The translations under genes and the position numbers were made by a program. The notes under the pieces are model-generated. The model did not search any database. It had not been told where the DNA came from and was given only the letters and a program-made list of their open reading frames with translations. From Reyranella massiliensis 521 (lineage in GTDB: Bacteria; Pseudomonadota; Alphaproteobacteria; Reyranellales; Reyranellaceae): 64,000 bases of DNA. Position 1 is the stretch's first letter. Every line of letters starts with the position of its first letter. Below, piece after piece: positions 7,747-15,727 of this stretch. The stretch lies in assembly GCF_000312425.1 (NCBI RefSeq), contig NZ_HE997181.1, forward strand, positions 1,393,486 through 1,457,485. The letters are read 5' to 3'.

Positions 7747-9195
7747 TCAGGCGGCCGCGCCGGCGCGGCGGCCCAGGATTTCGTCGCGCACCGCGCCGCG
7801 TTCGGATTCGATGCGGATGTACCAGATCAGCAAGGCGGCGATGATTTTGATCGCGACCGGCAGCATGATGTAGACCACGATCAGCGCCGTGCTGCTGTAC
7901 TGGCCCATGCCGGGGTTGAAACCCAGCATGGCCGCCACGGGCAGCGATCCTGCCGCGCCGATGGCGGTAGCCAGCTTGGTCGACAGCGCCCACAGGCCGA
8001 AATAGGCGCCGGTGTCGCCGCGCGTGTCCTTGCCCTCGTCGGAGTTGATGATGTCGGCCAGGACCGACGGAGGCAGGCCATAGTCGGCGCCGATGCCGAG
8101 GCCGGTGATGATGGCGATGGGCACGAACCAGACGAAATCGCCGGCGCCGAGGAAGACGGCGAGCAGCATTGCGGCCGCGGTCATCACCATTGCGATGAAC
8201 CAGGCGGCGGTCTTGCTGAGCCGGCGCGACAGCATCAGCCACAAGGGCACGCTGAGGGCGGCGGAGCCGAAATAGACCAGCAGGATGATGCCGGCCTGCA
8301 GCTTGTCGCCCTTCAAGACATGCTCGACGTAGAACAACATCACCGAAACGGCGACGCCGAGCGCCGAGCCGTTGACGATGAATACGAGCAGCAGACGGCG
8401 GAACAGCTTGTTCTTCATCGGTGCGAAGAACGGCACGAGGGTCTTGAGCGTGAAGCTCTTGTCCATGTTCTGCGTCGGCCGGGCGAGCCAAGGCATCAGC
8501 CCGACCAGCCAGTTCCGGAAATAGCGGACATGGGTCTCCGGCTCCTCGCGGACGACGGGCGGATGCACCGACGGCGGCGACCAGATCAGCGTCGGCAGGG
8601 CGAAGAGGATGGCGATGGGGATGAAGATCAGCCCCATATAGACGTAGCCTGCGTGGTCGCCGAGTTTCGCCGTGAAGTAGGTCGGCAGCACCACGGCCAG
8701 GGTCATGCCCAACAGTCCGAACACCTCGCGGCCGACGGTGACGCGCGTCCGCTCATTATAGTCGTCGGTGAGTTCCGCGCCGTGGGCGTGGTAGCTGATC
8801 GAAACGCCGGCATAGCCGAGATGGACGACGAACAGCGCGACGAACAGCCAGGTCGCGAGCAGCCCCGGCTGCGATAACAGCGACTGCGGCGGATGGAACA
8901 GCATGTAGAAGCCGCCGATCAGCAGCGGCAGCATCAGCGCCACGAAGGTCAGCCGCCCGCGCGGACCGCGATGGGTGAACTTGTCGCTGATCAGGCCGAT
9001 GACGGGATCCTGGATTGCGTCGATCACGCGTGTGGCGATGAAGATCAGGCCCATGATCCCCAGGGGCACCTTGAGGACCTCGCCATAGAAATGGCTGACG
9101 TTCAGCACCACCGGCAGGGCCGCCATGTTCAGGGGGAGCTGATTGGTGGAGTAGGCGACCAGGCGGTCGAAACTCAATCTCACGGACGTCGTCAT
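7747..9195 (-). CDS. MFS transporter, GPH (glycoside-pentoside-hexuronide):cation symporter type
   Basis: A 482-residue, 12-segment membrane carrier resembling MelB/GPH symporters, which import sugars or glycosides with Na+ or H+. The family motif AIQDPVIGLISDKFTHRGPRGR lies after the second segment. A second conserved region is ITGLGIGADYGLPPSVLADIINSDEG in the C-terminal half. The start at 9195 (MTTSVRLSFD) is chosen because the family begins just before the first helix; no strong ribosome site is visible. It is convergent with DUF1501, two bases apart, and follows the cyclopropane synthase gene on the same strand. The substrate cannot be read from sequence. Confidence 0.83.
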   Translation of the reverse strand: MTTSVRLSFDRLVAYSTNQLPLNMAALPVVLNVSHFYGEVLKVPLGIMGLIFIATRVIDAIQDPVIGLISDKFTHRGPRGRLTFVALMLPLLIGGFYMLFHPPQSLLSQPGLLATWLFVALFVVHLGYAGVSISYHAHGAELTDDYNERTRVTVGREVFGLLGMTLAVVLPTYFTAKLGDHAGYVYMGLIFIPIAILFALPTLIWSPPSVHPPVVREEPETHVRYFRNWLVGLMPWLARPTQNMDKSFTLKTLVPFFAPMKNKLFRRLLLVFIVNGSALGVAVSVMLFYVEHVLKGDKLQAGIILLVYFGSAALSVPLWLMLSRRLSKTAAWFIAMVMTAAAMLLAVFLGAGDFVWFVPIAIITGLGIGADYGLPPSVLADIINSDEGKDTRGDTGAYFGLWALSTKLATAIGAAGSLPVAAMLGFNPGMGQYSSTALIVVYIMLPVAIKIIAALLIWYIRIESERGAVRDEILGRRAGAAA

Positions 9196-9284
9196 CGTGG
9201 CGATGCCGGACTTGGGCGCATGCACGCGGGTTTTGCCTTCCTGTTCGGCACACCTTCGAGCGGCGGGCCCTTTGTTGCCGACAG

Positions 9285-10457
9285 TTATATATGCCTGAAA
9301 TGCGCCTGCAAAACGTCTGTGCGCCGGGTCGAGAAGCCTGCGGCACAGTAGGCCAGGTAATACCGCCACATCCGGCGGAACCGCTCGTCGAAGCCCATCC
9401 GACCGACCTGGTCGGCCGCCCGGTCGAACCGTCCCAGCCAGGTTTCCAGGGTCCGCGCATAGTCCAAGCCGAAACTATACATTTCGGCGACCTTCAGCCC
9501 TGCCTGTCGGCATTGCTCGCGCAGGCTGGCCGGCGAAAGCAGCATGCCGCCGGGAAAGACGTAGGTCTGGATGAAGTCGGGCTGGCGGCGGTAGCGCTCG
9601 AAGAAGTCGTCGGCGATGACGATCGCCTGCACGATCGCCGAGCCACCGGGGGCGACATGCCGCTTCAAGGCCGCGAAATAGTCGGGCCAGTAATGCTCGC
9701 CCACGGCCTCGATCATCTCGATCGAGACGATGTGGTCGTAGCGTCCCTGGATATCGCGGTAGTCGCAGAACTGCAGGTCGACCTGGTCGGCGAGCCCGGC
9801 GCGCTCCAGGCGGGCGCGTCCATAGTCGAGCTGCTCCTTGGAAATCGTCACGCCGGTGACCCTCATGCCGCGGCGAGCTGCGACCTCGGCGAAGCCACCC
9901 CAGCCGCAGCCGATCTCGAGGATGCTGTCGCCCTGGCGGGCGCCCAGCCGGTCGAGGATGCGCTCGTACTTGGCGATCTGCGCCGCTTCCAGCGGCTTGC
10001 CTTCCTCGCCCTCGTAGAGGGCGGAGGAGTAGGTCATCGAGGGGTCGAGCCAGAGGCTGTAGAACTCGTTGCCGAGGTCGTAGTGGGCGTGGATGTTCTT
10101 CTTCGATCCCTCGCGCGTGTTGGCATTCCGGCGGTGCAGCAGCCTGCGCATCAGGGTGTGCAGTGCGCCGGTGCGGCTTACCTTGCTAAGCGCCTTTTCG
10201 TTGGCGGCGAGCAGGCGAATCAGGGCCGGCAGGTCGGGCGAATCGCAGAAGCCTTCCATGTAGGCTTCGGCAAAGCCCATATCGCCGTCGATCAGCACCA
10301 GGCGGAAGAATCGCCAGTCCTTCACGTCGACTTCGGCATGGGGGGCAGCCTCAGGGCCGCCGAAGACATGCACACGACCATTAGGGAGCCTCATGGTGAG
10401 GCGGCCAAGGGACAGTCGATCCAGAGCTTTCAGGACGAAGCGGGCAGCGAGCGGCAT
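9285..10457 (-). CDS. cfa: Cyclopropane-fatty-acyl-phospholipid synthase
   Basis: A 390-residue CFA synthase that adds a methylene group from S-adenosylmethionine across the cis double bond of membrane phospholipid acyl chains. The Rossmann SAM site is ILEIGCGWGGFAE (about residues 180-192). The family signature YDLGNEFYSLWLDPSMTYSSALY precedes it, and IEMIEAVGEHYWPDYF and QTYVFPGGMLLSP follow. Length matches the E. coli enzyme (382). The protein is cytosolic and membrane associated. It is followed by the GPH carrier gene 89 bases downstream. Stress or stationary-phase control is usual for cfa but nothing in this sequence shows it. Confidence 0.92.
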   Translation of the reverse strand: MPLAARFVLKALDRLSLGRLTMRLPNGRVHVFGGPEAAPHAEVDVKDWRFFRLVLIDGDMGFAEAYMEGFCDSPDLPALIRLLAANEKALSKVSRTGALHTLMRRLLHRRNANTREGSKKNIHAHYDLGNEFYSLWLDPSMTYSSALYEGEEGKPLEAAQIAKYERILDRLGARQGDSILEIGCGWGGFAEVAARRGMRVTGVTISKEQLDYGRARLERAGLADQVDLQFCDYRDIQGRYDHIVSIEMIEAVGEHYWPDYFAALKRHVAPGGSAIVQAIVIADDFFERYRRQPDFIQTYVFPGGMLLSPASLREQCRQAGLKVAEMYSFGLDYARTLETWLGRFDRAADQVGRMGFDERFRRMWRYYLAYCAAGFSTRRTDVLQAHFRHI

Positions 10458-10584
10458 AGCGGTAAAAATCTCGCCCGCTTCGGTTTCGGATGCAAGACCC
10501 GGCGGCCTCAGACCTCCTCGGGATACGGTGAGTTTTGCTTGTGCAATCGATTGCGCGAGGGCCGGCTGGCCCGTCCCAGGCTAG

Positions 10585-11376
10585 TCAGGAACGGGGGCAG
10601 GTCGCGGCCGGCCGCATTTCCAGGGACTGCAGGTCGGCGGTGACGGTCAGCAGCCCGGTCTCGACGGTGAGCCGGTCCAGCACGCCGTTCTCGAGGACCT
10701 GGGCCGAGACGGCGAACAGCGGCTTCTGTGCCTGCTGCCGGCCGCGCGTGAACGTCATGTAGACGGGCCAGGATTTGACCTTGGGGAGGGCGACGGGCTT
10801 GTCGGCAGGGCGCGATCCGCGCAGCCGGCCATCCTCCAGCTCCGTCACGTCGATCAGGAAGACGTCGCTCATCACTTCGGTGTCGAACATGAGGGCGGGG
10901 AAGGCGGCAGCCTTGGCCTTCAGTCGCTCGATCAGGTGGTCGATGGCGGCGACCGGCATCAAGGTCGGCGGCGGCAGGGTGAACTGGGCGGGAGGCCCTT
11001 CGGGGTAGGCGATCTCGGCACGGATTTCCTTCTCGGATTTCTGGACGCGCCCCTTGGTCTCGCGCGCACTGCCGTTCTGGACCTGCACGGTCCGGTAACG
11101 CAGCGCATTGCCCGTGCGCAGCTCCTGGGCATCGAGTTTGGAGGAAAGGTTCATCTTCCAGGAGGCGGTGAGTGCGATCTCCGTCAGGATGTCGCGCTTG
11201 AGGTGCCAGCCGGCGCAATCCTGCGTCAGGTCCTGTACGGCCGTGCCGATGCGGGGCGCATTGGCTGCCGCGCCCAGCCGAAGCGCATATTCGGCGCGAT
11301 GCGGCTGCATCTGAGCGAAGGCGCCCGATGGTGCGACGGCCAGGGCCGCGAGGGCAAAACACACAAGTCGACGCAT
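10585..11376 (-). CDS. eipB: EipB-like periplasmic envelope-integrity protein (DUF1849)
   Basis: A 263-residue protein with a signal peptide (MRRLVCFALAALAVAPSGAFAQ). The DUF1849 body includes HRAEYALRL, TQDCAGWHLKRDI, the LPPPTLMP loop and a terminal Cys (AATCPRS). EipB of Brucella is a periplasmic beta-spiral protein needed for envelope integrity, with a disulfide between Cys residues in equivalent positions; both cysteines are present here. The family is essentially confined to Alphaproteobacteria. The ATG at 11376 is at the signal peptide and follows an AAGGTGG site. It is divergently placed against the L,D-transpeptidase gene, another cell-wall gene, with only about 45 bases between starts. 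Confidence 0.85.
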   Translation of the reverse strand: MRRLVCFALAALAVAPSGAFAQMQPHRAEYALRLGAAANAPRIGTAVQDLTQDCAGWHLKRDILTEIALTASWKMNLSSKLDAQELRTGNALRYRTVQVQNGSARETKGRVQKSEKEIRAEIAYPEGPPAQFTLPPPTLMPVAAIDHLIERLKAKAAAFPALMFDTEVMSDVFLIDVTELEDGRLRGSRPADKPVALPKVKSWPVYMTFTRGRQQAQKPLFAVSAQVLENGVLDRLTVETGLLTVTADLQSLEMRPAATCPRS

Positions 11377-11422
11377 GAGACCACCTTGCGCACGGGGCTG
11401 GGACAGGTCAATCGTGCGCGCC

Positions 11423-11929
11423 ATGAATTGGCGGGAGATCGTGGCGGGATTCTGGCGCGGATTCGCGCCGCCGGCAGTGGCGCCTGTGATGGTGCCGGAG
11501 GCGGAGCAGGCCGATCTCGTGGAAGTGTACAAGAGCGCGCGTCGCATGCTGCTGAAGCGCCAGGGCAGGGTCTTGAAGGAATATCGCATTGCTTTGGGAT
11601 TCGCGCCGGAACAGCACAAGGAACGGGAAGGCGACGGCCGCACGCCCGAAGGCAGTTACACGATCGATGCCCGCAATCCCCGCAGCTCCTTTCATCTGTC
11701 GCTGCGCGTCTCCTATCCCGACGACCGCGACAAGGCGCATGCCGCGGCGTTCGACGTACCGCCCGGCGGTGACATCTACATCCACGGCCTGCCCAATGGC
11801 TGGCGCAAGCTCCGGACACCTCACCCGGTGTGCGACTGGACGACCGGATGTGTGGCCGTCACCGATCCGGAGATCCGCGAGATCTGGTCCCTGGTGCCGA
11901 CCGGGGCGCGGGTCGTGATCTATCCATGA
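11423..11929 (+). CDS. L,D-transpeptidase (YkuD family)
   Basis: A 168-residue catalytic YkuD domain that forms or edits 3-3 peptidoglycan cross-links or attaches proteins to the wall. The active-site blocks are clear: DGRTPEGSYTI, IYIHGLPNGW with the conserved His, and the nucleophile motif DWTTGCVAVTDPEI. There is no cleavable signal peptide, only a short amphipathic N terminus, so export or localisation is uncertain. ATG 11423 is used; in-frame starts at 11375 and 11414 are possible. The pdeM start overlaps its stop (ATGA), so the two are co-translated. Confidence 0.85.
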   Translation: MNWREIVAGFWRGFAPPAVAPVMVPEAEQADLVEVYKSARRMLLKRQGRVLKEYRIALGFAPEQHKEREGDGRTPEGSYTIDARNPRSSFHLSLRVSYPDDRDKAHAAAFDVPPGGDIYIHGLPNGWRKLRTPHPVCDWTTGCVAVTDPEIREIWSLVPTGARVVIYP

Positions 11930-12645
11930 GGTTGGCCATGACGTCGGCCATGAATGGTCTTGAGTTCACTTGCGCGGGCGAGACGCTGCAGGCGCTGCCG
12001 ATGGGGGCCCTCTACTGGCCCACGGAACGGCTGCTGGCGGTTGCCGATCTGCACCTGGAGAAGGGTTCCTCCTATGCCGTCAATGCCCGCAAGCTTCTGC
12101 CACGACACGACACGCGCCAGACCCTGGATGCGCTCACCGCCCTGATCGACACGATGCGACCGCGGACCGTGGTTTGCCTCGGCGATTCCTTCCACGACCG
12201 CGACGCCGTTGCCCGCCTGCCCGAAGAGGAGCGGGCCGGGATCGAGCGGCTTGCCGCCCGGGCGCGCTTCGTATGGATCGCCGGCAACCACGATCCCGCG
12301 CCGCCGCCCGCCGGCTGGGGCGATGTCGCGGAAGAGATCGATCGCGGCCCCCTGGTATTTCGCCACGAGGCGCAGTTCGGTCCGGCCGACGGTGAGGTCT
12401 CCGGCCACTTTCATCCCGTGGCAGCGCTTACGGTGCGTGGCCGCGGCCTGCGGCGGCGCTGCTTCCTGACCGACGGCAGGCGCCTGATCCTGCCGGCCTT
12501 CGGCGCCTATGCCGGCGGCCTCAATGCTCTCGATCCGGCAATTGCCCAGCTCTTCCCGGACGACTACGACGCCCTGGTCGTCGGCCGCGACACCGTGCGC
12601 CGCCTGTCGTGGCGGCGCCTGCGGCCGGACGCGACGCTGGGCTAG
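11926..12645 (+). CDS. pdeM: Ligase-associated DNA damage response endonuclease PdeM
   Basis: A 239-residue metallophosphoesterase of the PdeM type. Metal-binding motifs are in order: ADLHLEKGSSY, CLGDSFHD, AGNHDP and GHFHP, followed by a conserved LPAFGAYAGGLN tail. PdeM usually belongs to a DNA-repair island with a Lhr-like helicase, an exonuclease and an ATP-dependent ligase; none of these is in view here. The ATG at 11926 overlaps the preceding stop; an ATG at 11938 is the alternative. The TAG stop (12643-12645) lies inside the 6-bp target duplication of the adjacent IS element, so the insertion left the protein intact. Confidence 0.88.
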   Translation: MRLAMTSAMNGLEFTCAGETLQALPMGALYWPTERLLAVADLHLEKGSSYAVNARKLLPRHDTRQTLDALTALIDTMRPRTVVCLGDSFHDRDAVARLPEEERAGIERLAARARFVWIAGNHDPAPPPAGWGDVAEEIDRGPLVFRHEAQFGPADGEVSGHFHPVAALTVRGRGLRRRCFLTDGRRLILPAFGAYAGGLNALDPAIAQLFPDDYDALVVGRDTVRRLSWRRLRPDATLG

Positions 12646-12646
12646 C
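12641..12646. repeat. Left target-site duplication of the IS481-family element (GCTAGC)
   Basis: GCTAGC here is repeated exactly at 13686-13691 on the other side of the element. It fits the NCTAGN target preference known for IS481. It also contains the pdeM stop codon. Confidence 0.85.
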
Positions 12647-13685
12647 TGTGAGCTTTCAATAGGTTGTCCATCCGGCTCTGACCGAGGAAGCTGAGGTTGT
12701 CGAGACTTCAGTGATCCGTTGGAGAAGAGCCGAATGGACATCCACAAGAATGCCCGGCTGACGCCGCTCGGTCGAGAGCGGATGGTCAGCCAGATCTGTC
12801 GTGGGCAAACGCCGAAGGCCGTCAGTGAAGCCGTAGGCGTTTGTCCTCGCACAGTGCGTAAATGGGTTCGCCGCTACCAAGCGGAAGGGGTGGCGGGCCT
12901 GCGGGATCGCAGTTCGCGGCCGCACCGGCTGCGGCGGCCGACGCCGCAAGCCTCGATCAACCGCATCGAGGCTCTGCGCCGCCAGCGCTGGACGGGTAAG
13001 GCGATTGCCACTGAGATCGGTGTGTCGGCGGCCACCGTCAGCCGGGTGCTGAAGCGCTTGGGCCTCAACAGGATGAGCGCTTTGGAGCCTGCCGAGCCTG
13101 TGCGGCGCTACCAGCGTGACCGGCCAGGCGAGCTCATCCACCTCGACATTAAGAAGCTCGGCCGAATCGGCTCGATCGGCCATCGCATCACCGGACGCTA
13201 TAGGGGCGCCGTCAATCGGCACCGTGGCATTGGCTGGGAGTTCGTGCACGTCTGCATCGACGATGCCTCGCGCATCGCCTTCACTGAGATCAAGCCGGAC
13301 CAGCGCAAACACAGCGCCGTCGCCTTCCTCAAGGCGGCCATCGCCTACTACAAACGGCTCGGCATCAAGGTGGAGCGGGTCATGACCGACAACGGCTCGT
13401 GCTACCGCTCCAACGCCTTCCGCAAAACCTGTCAGCGGCTGGGTCTCCGCCAGATCTTCACCAAGCCCTACACGCCCAAGACAAACGGCAAGGCCGAACG
13501 CTTCATCCAAACTTCTCTACGAGAATGGGCGTACGCTCGTGCCTACGACTCCTCGCGGCAGCGCGCCAAGGAGTTGCCCGTCTTCATCCAACGATACAAC
13601 TGGCATAGACCTCACGCCGGCATCGGCGGCCACCCGCCCATCAGCAAACTCGGTCTAACCTGGAATAACCTGTTGAGACTCCACA
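12647..13685 (+). mobile_element. IS481-family insertion sequence, about 1039 bp, apparently intact
   Basis: The element begins TGTGAGCTTTCAATAGGTTG. Its right end, read inward on the minus strand, is TGTGGAGTCTCAACAGGTTA; 15 of the outer 21 positions match, forming imperfect terminal inverted repeats. The left end closely resembles that of Bordetella IS481 as remembered. One transposase frame fills it. The flanking 6-bp duplications (GCTAGC) are identical and the ORF is open, so insertion looks recent. It landed between the abutting stop codons of pdeM and the convergent hydratase gene. Confidence 0.88.
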
Positions 13686-13690
13686 GCTAG
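12734..13690 (+). CDS. IS481-family transposase (DDE integrase)
   Basis: A 318-residue transposase. The N-terminal winged or HTH part (residues 5-110) has the IS481 hallmark start DIHKNARLTPLGRERMV, TPKAVSEAVGVCPRTVRKW and VSAATVSRVLKRLGL. The retroviral-type catalytic core carries the DDE triad in HLDIKKLG, VMTDNGSCYRS and TNGKAERFIQTSLREWAY. It ends with NWHRPHAGIGG. The ATG at 12734 gives the family N terminus. The last serine codon is completed by, and the TAG stop lies entirely within, the duplicated target sequence. The element therefore relies on its CTAG target for termination. Confidence 0.93.
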   Translation: MDIHKNARLTPLGRERMVSQICRGQTPKAVSEAVGVCPRTVRKWVRRYQAEGVAGLRDRSSRPHRLRRPTPQASINRIEALRRQRWTGKAIATEIGVSAATVSRVLKRLGLNRMSALEPAEPVRRYQRDRPGELIHLDIKKLGRIGSIGHRITGRYRGAVNRHRGIGWEFVHVCIDDASRIAFTEIKPDQRKHSAVAFLKAAIAYYKRLGIKVERVMTDNGSCYRSNAFRKTCQRLGLRQIFTKPYTPKTNGKAERFIQTSLREWAYARAYDSSRQRAKELPVFIQRYNWHRPHAGIGGHPPISKLGLTWNNLLRLHS

Positions 13691-13691
13691 C
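13686..13691. repeat. Right target-site duplication of the IS481-family element (GCTAGC)
   Basis: Second exact copy of GCTAGC. It supplies the transposase stop codon and the first base of the reverse-strand stop of the hydratase gene (CTA at 13691-13693). Confidence 0.85.
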
Positions 13692-14491
13692 TACTTCGGC
13701 AGCTCGTACTTCAGTGTGACCTCACCCAGGCCCTCGATGCGGCCTGTCGCGGTGCTGCCCGGTGGCGCGAACTGGCAAGCAACCATGCTGCCGGTCGAAA
13801 CGATCATGCCCTTCTTCAGCTGCTTGCCGTGCTCGCCGAGCTTGTTGGCGAGCCAGGCCAGCGAATTGTAGCAATGGCCCAGGACATCGCCGGAATGGCC
13901 GGTCCGCACGACCTTGCCGTCGAAGGAGATCGAGCCGTCGAGGTTCGCAAGGTCGAGCTTGCGCCAGTTCTTGTTCGGCTTGGCGAGCAGCGAGCCGCCG
14001 TTCCAGCCTGCGTCCATGATCAGGGCATTGACGGTGAGGCGGCTGTAGTCGGCGCCACGATCCTCGATCAGCTCGAAGCCGGCGCGTGCATCGCCCACAT
14101 ATGGCGCGATCGAGTCCTTGTCGTAGCCTTTGCCTCTAGGCTTCGGCACATCGGCATTCACAGTGAGGATGATCTCGAGCTCGACGCCGAGGCGGGTCCA
14201 ACGATCGGCGCGGACGGCAGCCTTGTGCTCGAAGACTCGCTTCTTGCGGATCGGTCCGTAGGCAGGGCCGCGCAGGCCGGTCTGTTCCCAGATCTGCGGC
14301 GAGGTCAGCGCGATCTTGTAGCCGACACAGGGGCCTTGCTTCAGGACCTGCTTCTTCAGGAACGCGTCTTGGATCTTGTAGGCGGTGCGCTCGTCTGCAG
14401 GCATGAGATGTTCGGGCCACCAGCCGACGACGGCACGCGCCTTGTCGACTTGGTTCAGCCAGTTCGCGACCCTGGCGATGCTGAGCGACAT
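13691..14491 (-). CDS. 2-keto-4-pentenoate hydratase-like protein (FAH superfamily)
   Basis: A 266-residue member of the hydratase/decarboxylase branch of the fumarylacetoacetate hydrolase superfamily (MhpD/HpaH type), which adds water to 2-oxo-pentenoate-like products of aromatic ring cleavage. Supporting blocks are AYKIQDAF near the start, GYKIALTSPQIWEQ, the metal-site GVELEIILTVNAD, IEDRG and the C-terminal IVSTGSMVACQFAPPGS. The in-frame extension upstream of 14491 overlaps mobA and is non-coding. The ATG at 14491 follows AAGGGGGGG. No other ring-cleavage gene is nearby, so the real substrate is unknown. The mobA gene starts divergently 46 bases away. Confidence 0.82.
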   Translation of the reverse strand: MSLSIARVANWLNQVDKARAVVGWWPEHLMPADERTAYKIQDAFLKKQVLKQGPCVGYKIALTSPQIWEQTGLRGPAYGPIRKKRVFEHKAAVRADRWTRLGVELEIILTVNADVPKPRGKGYDKDSIAPYVGDARAGFELIEDRGADYSRLTVNALIMDAGWNGGSLLAKPNKNWRKLDLANLDGSISFDGKVVRTGHSGDVLGHCYNSLAWLANKLGEHGKQLKKGMIVSTGSMVACQFAPPGSTATGRIEGLGEVTLKYELPK

Positions 14492-14537
14492 GCGTTCCCC
14501 CCCTTGCTTGATTTCAAGCGGCCCGCATAGTGCCACC

Positions 14538-15236
14538 ATGATGGCAGAAGCGGCGAAACATTTTGGCCCGGTCCGCGCCGGAGCCGTGGTCGGTGTTGTC
14601 CTGGCAGGCGGCGAGGGGCGACGGATGGGGCCGGGCCCCTTGAAGCCGCTGCGGCCGCTGGCCGGCCGGCCGATGGTGGCGCATGTGGTCGAACGGCTCC
14701 GCCCGCAGGTCATGGATCTGGTCGTCGTGGCGAACGACCCGTCGCCTGCCTTTCGCAAGCTCAAGGTCCCCGTGATTGCCGATCCGCCCGACATCCAGGA
14801 CGCGGCGCAGCGCGAGGGACGGCGGCTGGGACCGTTGGCCGGTATCCTGGCCGGAATGGAATGGTCGCTGCGGGAGCATCCACACGCCGGCTGGATCCTG
14901 ACGGCGCCGGCCGACGTGCCCTTCCTGCCGCTCGACCTGACCGTGCGGCTTTGCGGGCTCATGCATGTCCCGGAGCCCGACGTGCTGATGGTCCGGCATG
15001 GCAAGCGGCGCGAGCACACACTCGCCGTCTGGTCGGTCAAGCTCGCGGGCGATCTCAGGCGGGCGATACTGGAAGAGGGCGTGCGCCGGGTCGACGAGTT
15101 CGCGCGGCGCTACGTCTTCGAGGAACTGGTCTGGCCGGGCGGCGGGGCCGCACACTTTCTGAACGTGAATACGCCGGCGGAACTCAAGGTCGCGGCAGGT
15201 CGGCTGACTGGAGCTCGATCACGTTCCCGTCGATGA
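14538..15236 (+). CDS. mobA: Molybdenum cofactor guanylyltransferase-like protein (MobA)
   Basis: A 232-residue nucleotidyltransferase of the MobA/NTP_transf_3 group. MobA links GMP to molybdopterin to make the MGD form used by DMSO-reductase-class enzymes. The nucleotide site is VVLAGGEGRRMG with a following Lys-containing KPLRPLAGRPM; LGPLAGILAGM, TAPADVPFLPLDL and [11 protein letters not shown] are family blocks. The glycine loop reads GEGRRMGPGP, slightly off the usual GGxSxRMG, so related MobA-like transferases are possible. Two adjacent ATGs (14538, 14541) are equivalent starts. Its 3' end overlaps the DUF3553 gene on the other strand by about 50 bases. Confidence 0.8.
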   Translation: MMAEAAKHFGPVRAGAVVGVVLAGGEGRRMGPGPLKPLRPLAGRPMVAHVVERLRPQVMDLVVVANDPSPAFRKLKVPVIADPPDIQDAAQREGRRLGPLAGILAGMEWSLREHPHAGWILTAPADVPFLPLDLTVRLCGLMHVPEPDVLMVRHGKRREHTLAVWSVKLAGDLRRAILEEGVRRVDEFARRYVFEELVWPGGGAAHFLNVNTPAELKVAAGRLTGARSRSRR

Positions 15237-15456
15237 CGACCTTGCCGGCATTCTCGAAGTTCACAGTGATGCGATGTCCGGCAATCGACTGGATCTGGCC
15301 AAGGCCCCAATCCGGTCGGTCGGCGTGGCGCACGAAGTCTCCGGGCGAAAGTAAGGCATTGCCGGGCTTGTCGAACAAGTTTGCGTGACTCCAGGCTGTG
15401 GCTACGATAGCCCGCGTGTGAGGGCTGGTGAGCTCAAGCTGGCCTATATAATCCAT
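15184..15456 (-). CDS. DUF3553 family small protein
   Basis: A small protein whose C-terminal 55 residues match DUF3553: [43 protein letters not shown]. The same SH3/CarD-like fold module occurs in RNA-polymerase or helicase-associated regions, but the stand-alone protein is unstudied. Family members are about 60 residues, so the first 30 residues here may not be translated and a TTG start around 15380 is possible. The ATG at 15456 lies within the apparent -10 box of the divergent bufferin operon. Confidence 0.7.
   Translation of the reverse strand: MDYIGQLELTSPHTRAIVATAWSHANLFDKPGNALLSPGDFVRHADRPDWGLGQIQSIAGHRITVNFENAGKVVIDGNVIELQSADLPRP
15447..15452 (+). promoter_or_regulatory. Candidate -10 box (TATAAT) of the bufferin operon
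   Basis: A perfect TATAAT lies 28 bases before the bufA start codon, with a GGGAGAA ribosome site in between. No clear -35 hexamer is seen 17 bases upstream, so an activator may be needed. No SigF-type promoter, as described for Caulobacter bufferin operons, was recognised. Confidence 0.4.
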
Positions 15457-15479
15457 GCCGCCATGTCAGGGAGAAATTC

Positions 15480-15725
15480 ATGAACACGACCCGCATTGCC
15501 ATTGCCACGGCTCTCGCTGCCGCCCTTGCACTGCCGGCCACCGTCCAGGCGCAGGGCAACATGGAGAAGTGCTACGGCGTAGCCAAGGCCGGCAAGAACG
15601 ACTGCCAGACGGCGAAGTCGTCCTGCGCCGGCACGTCGAAGACGGACCATCAGAGCGACGCCTGGATCTCTGTTCCCAAAGGCACCTGTGACAAGATCGT
15701 CGGCGGCAAGCTGACTGCTGGCTGA
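15480..15725 (+). CDS. bufA1: Bufferin precursor peptide BufA1 (DUF2282)
   Basis: An 81-residue DUF2282 peptide. Residues 1-24 are a Sec signal ending VQA. The mature part has four cysteines (31, 42, 49, 70) in the pattern [21 protein letters not shown] and [12 protein letters not shown]2282 peptides are bufferins: RiPP metallophores whose central cysteines are turned into thiooxazole rings by a MNIO enzyme, then exported to the periplasm to buffer copper. The order A-B-C with the next gene two bases away strongly supports the call. Copper as the metal is by analogy with the Caulobacter system. Confidence 0.88.
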   Translation: MNTTRIAIATALAAALALPATVQAQGNMEKCYGVAKAGKNDCQTAKSSCAGTSKTDHQSDAWISVPKGTCDKIVGGKLTAG

Positions 15726-15727
15726 GC

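Noticed and set aside
10530-10584. Terminator after eipB
   Set aside because: Small stems such as GGGCC/GGCCC exist, but there is no U-tract on either strand.
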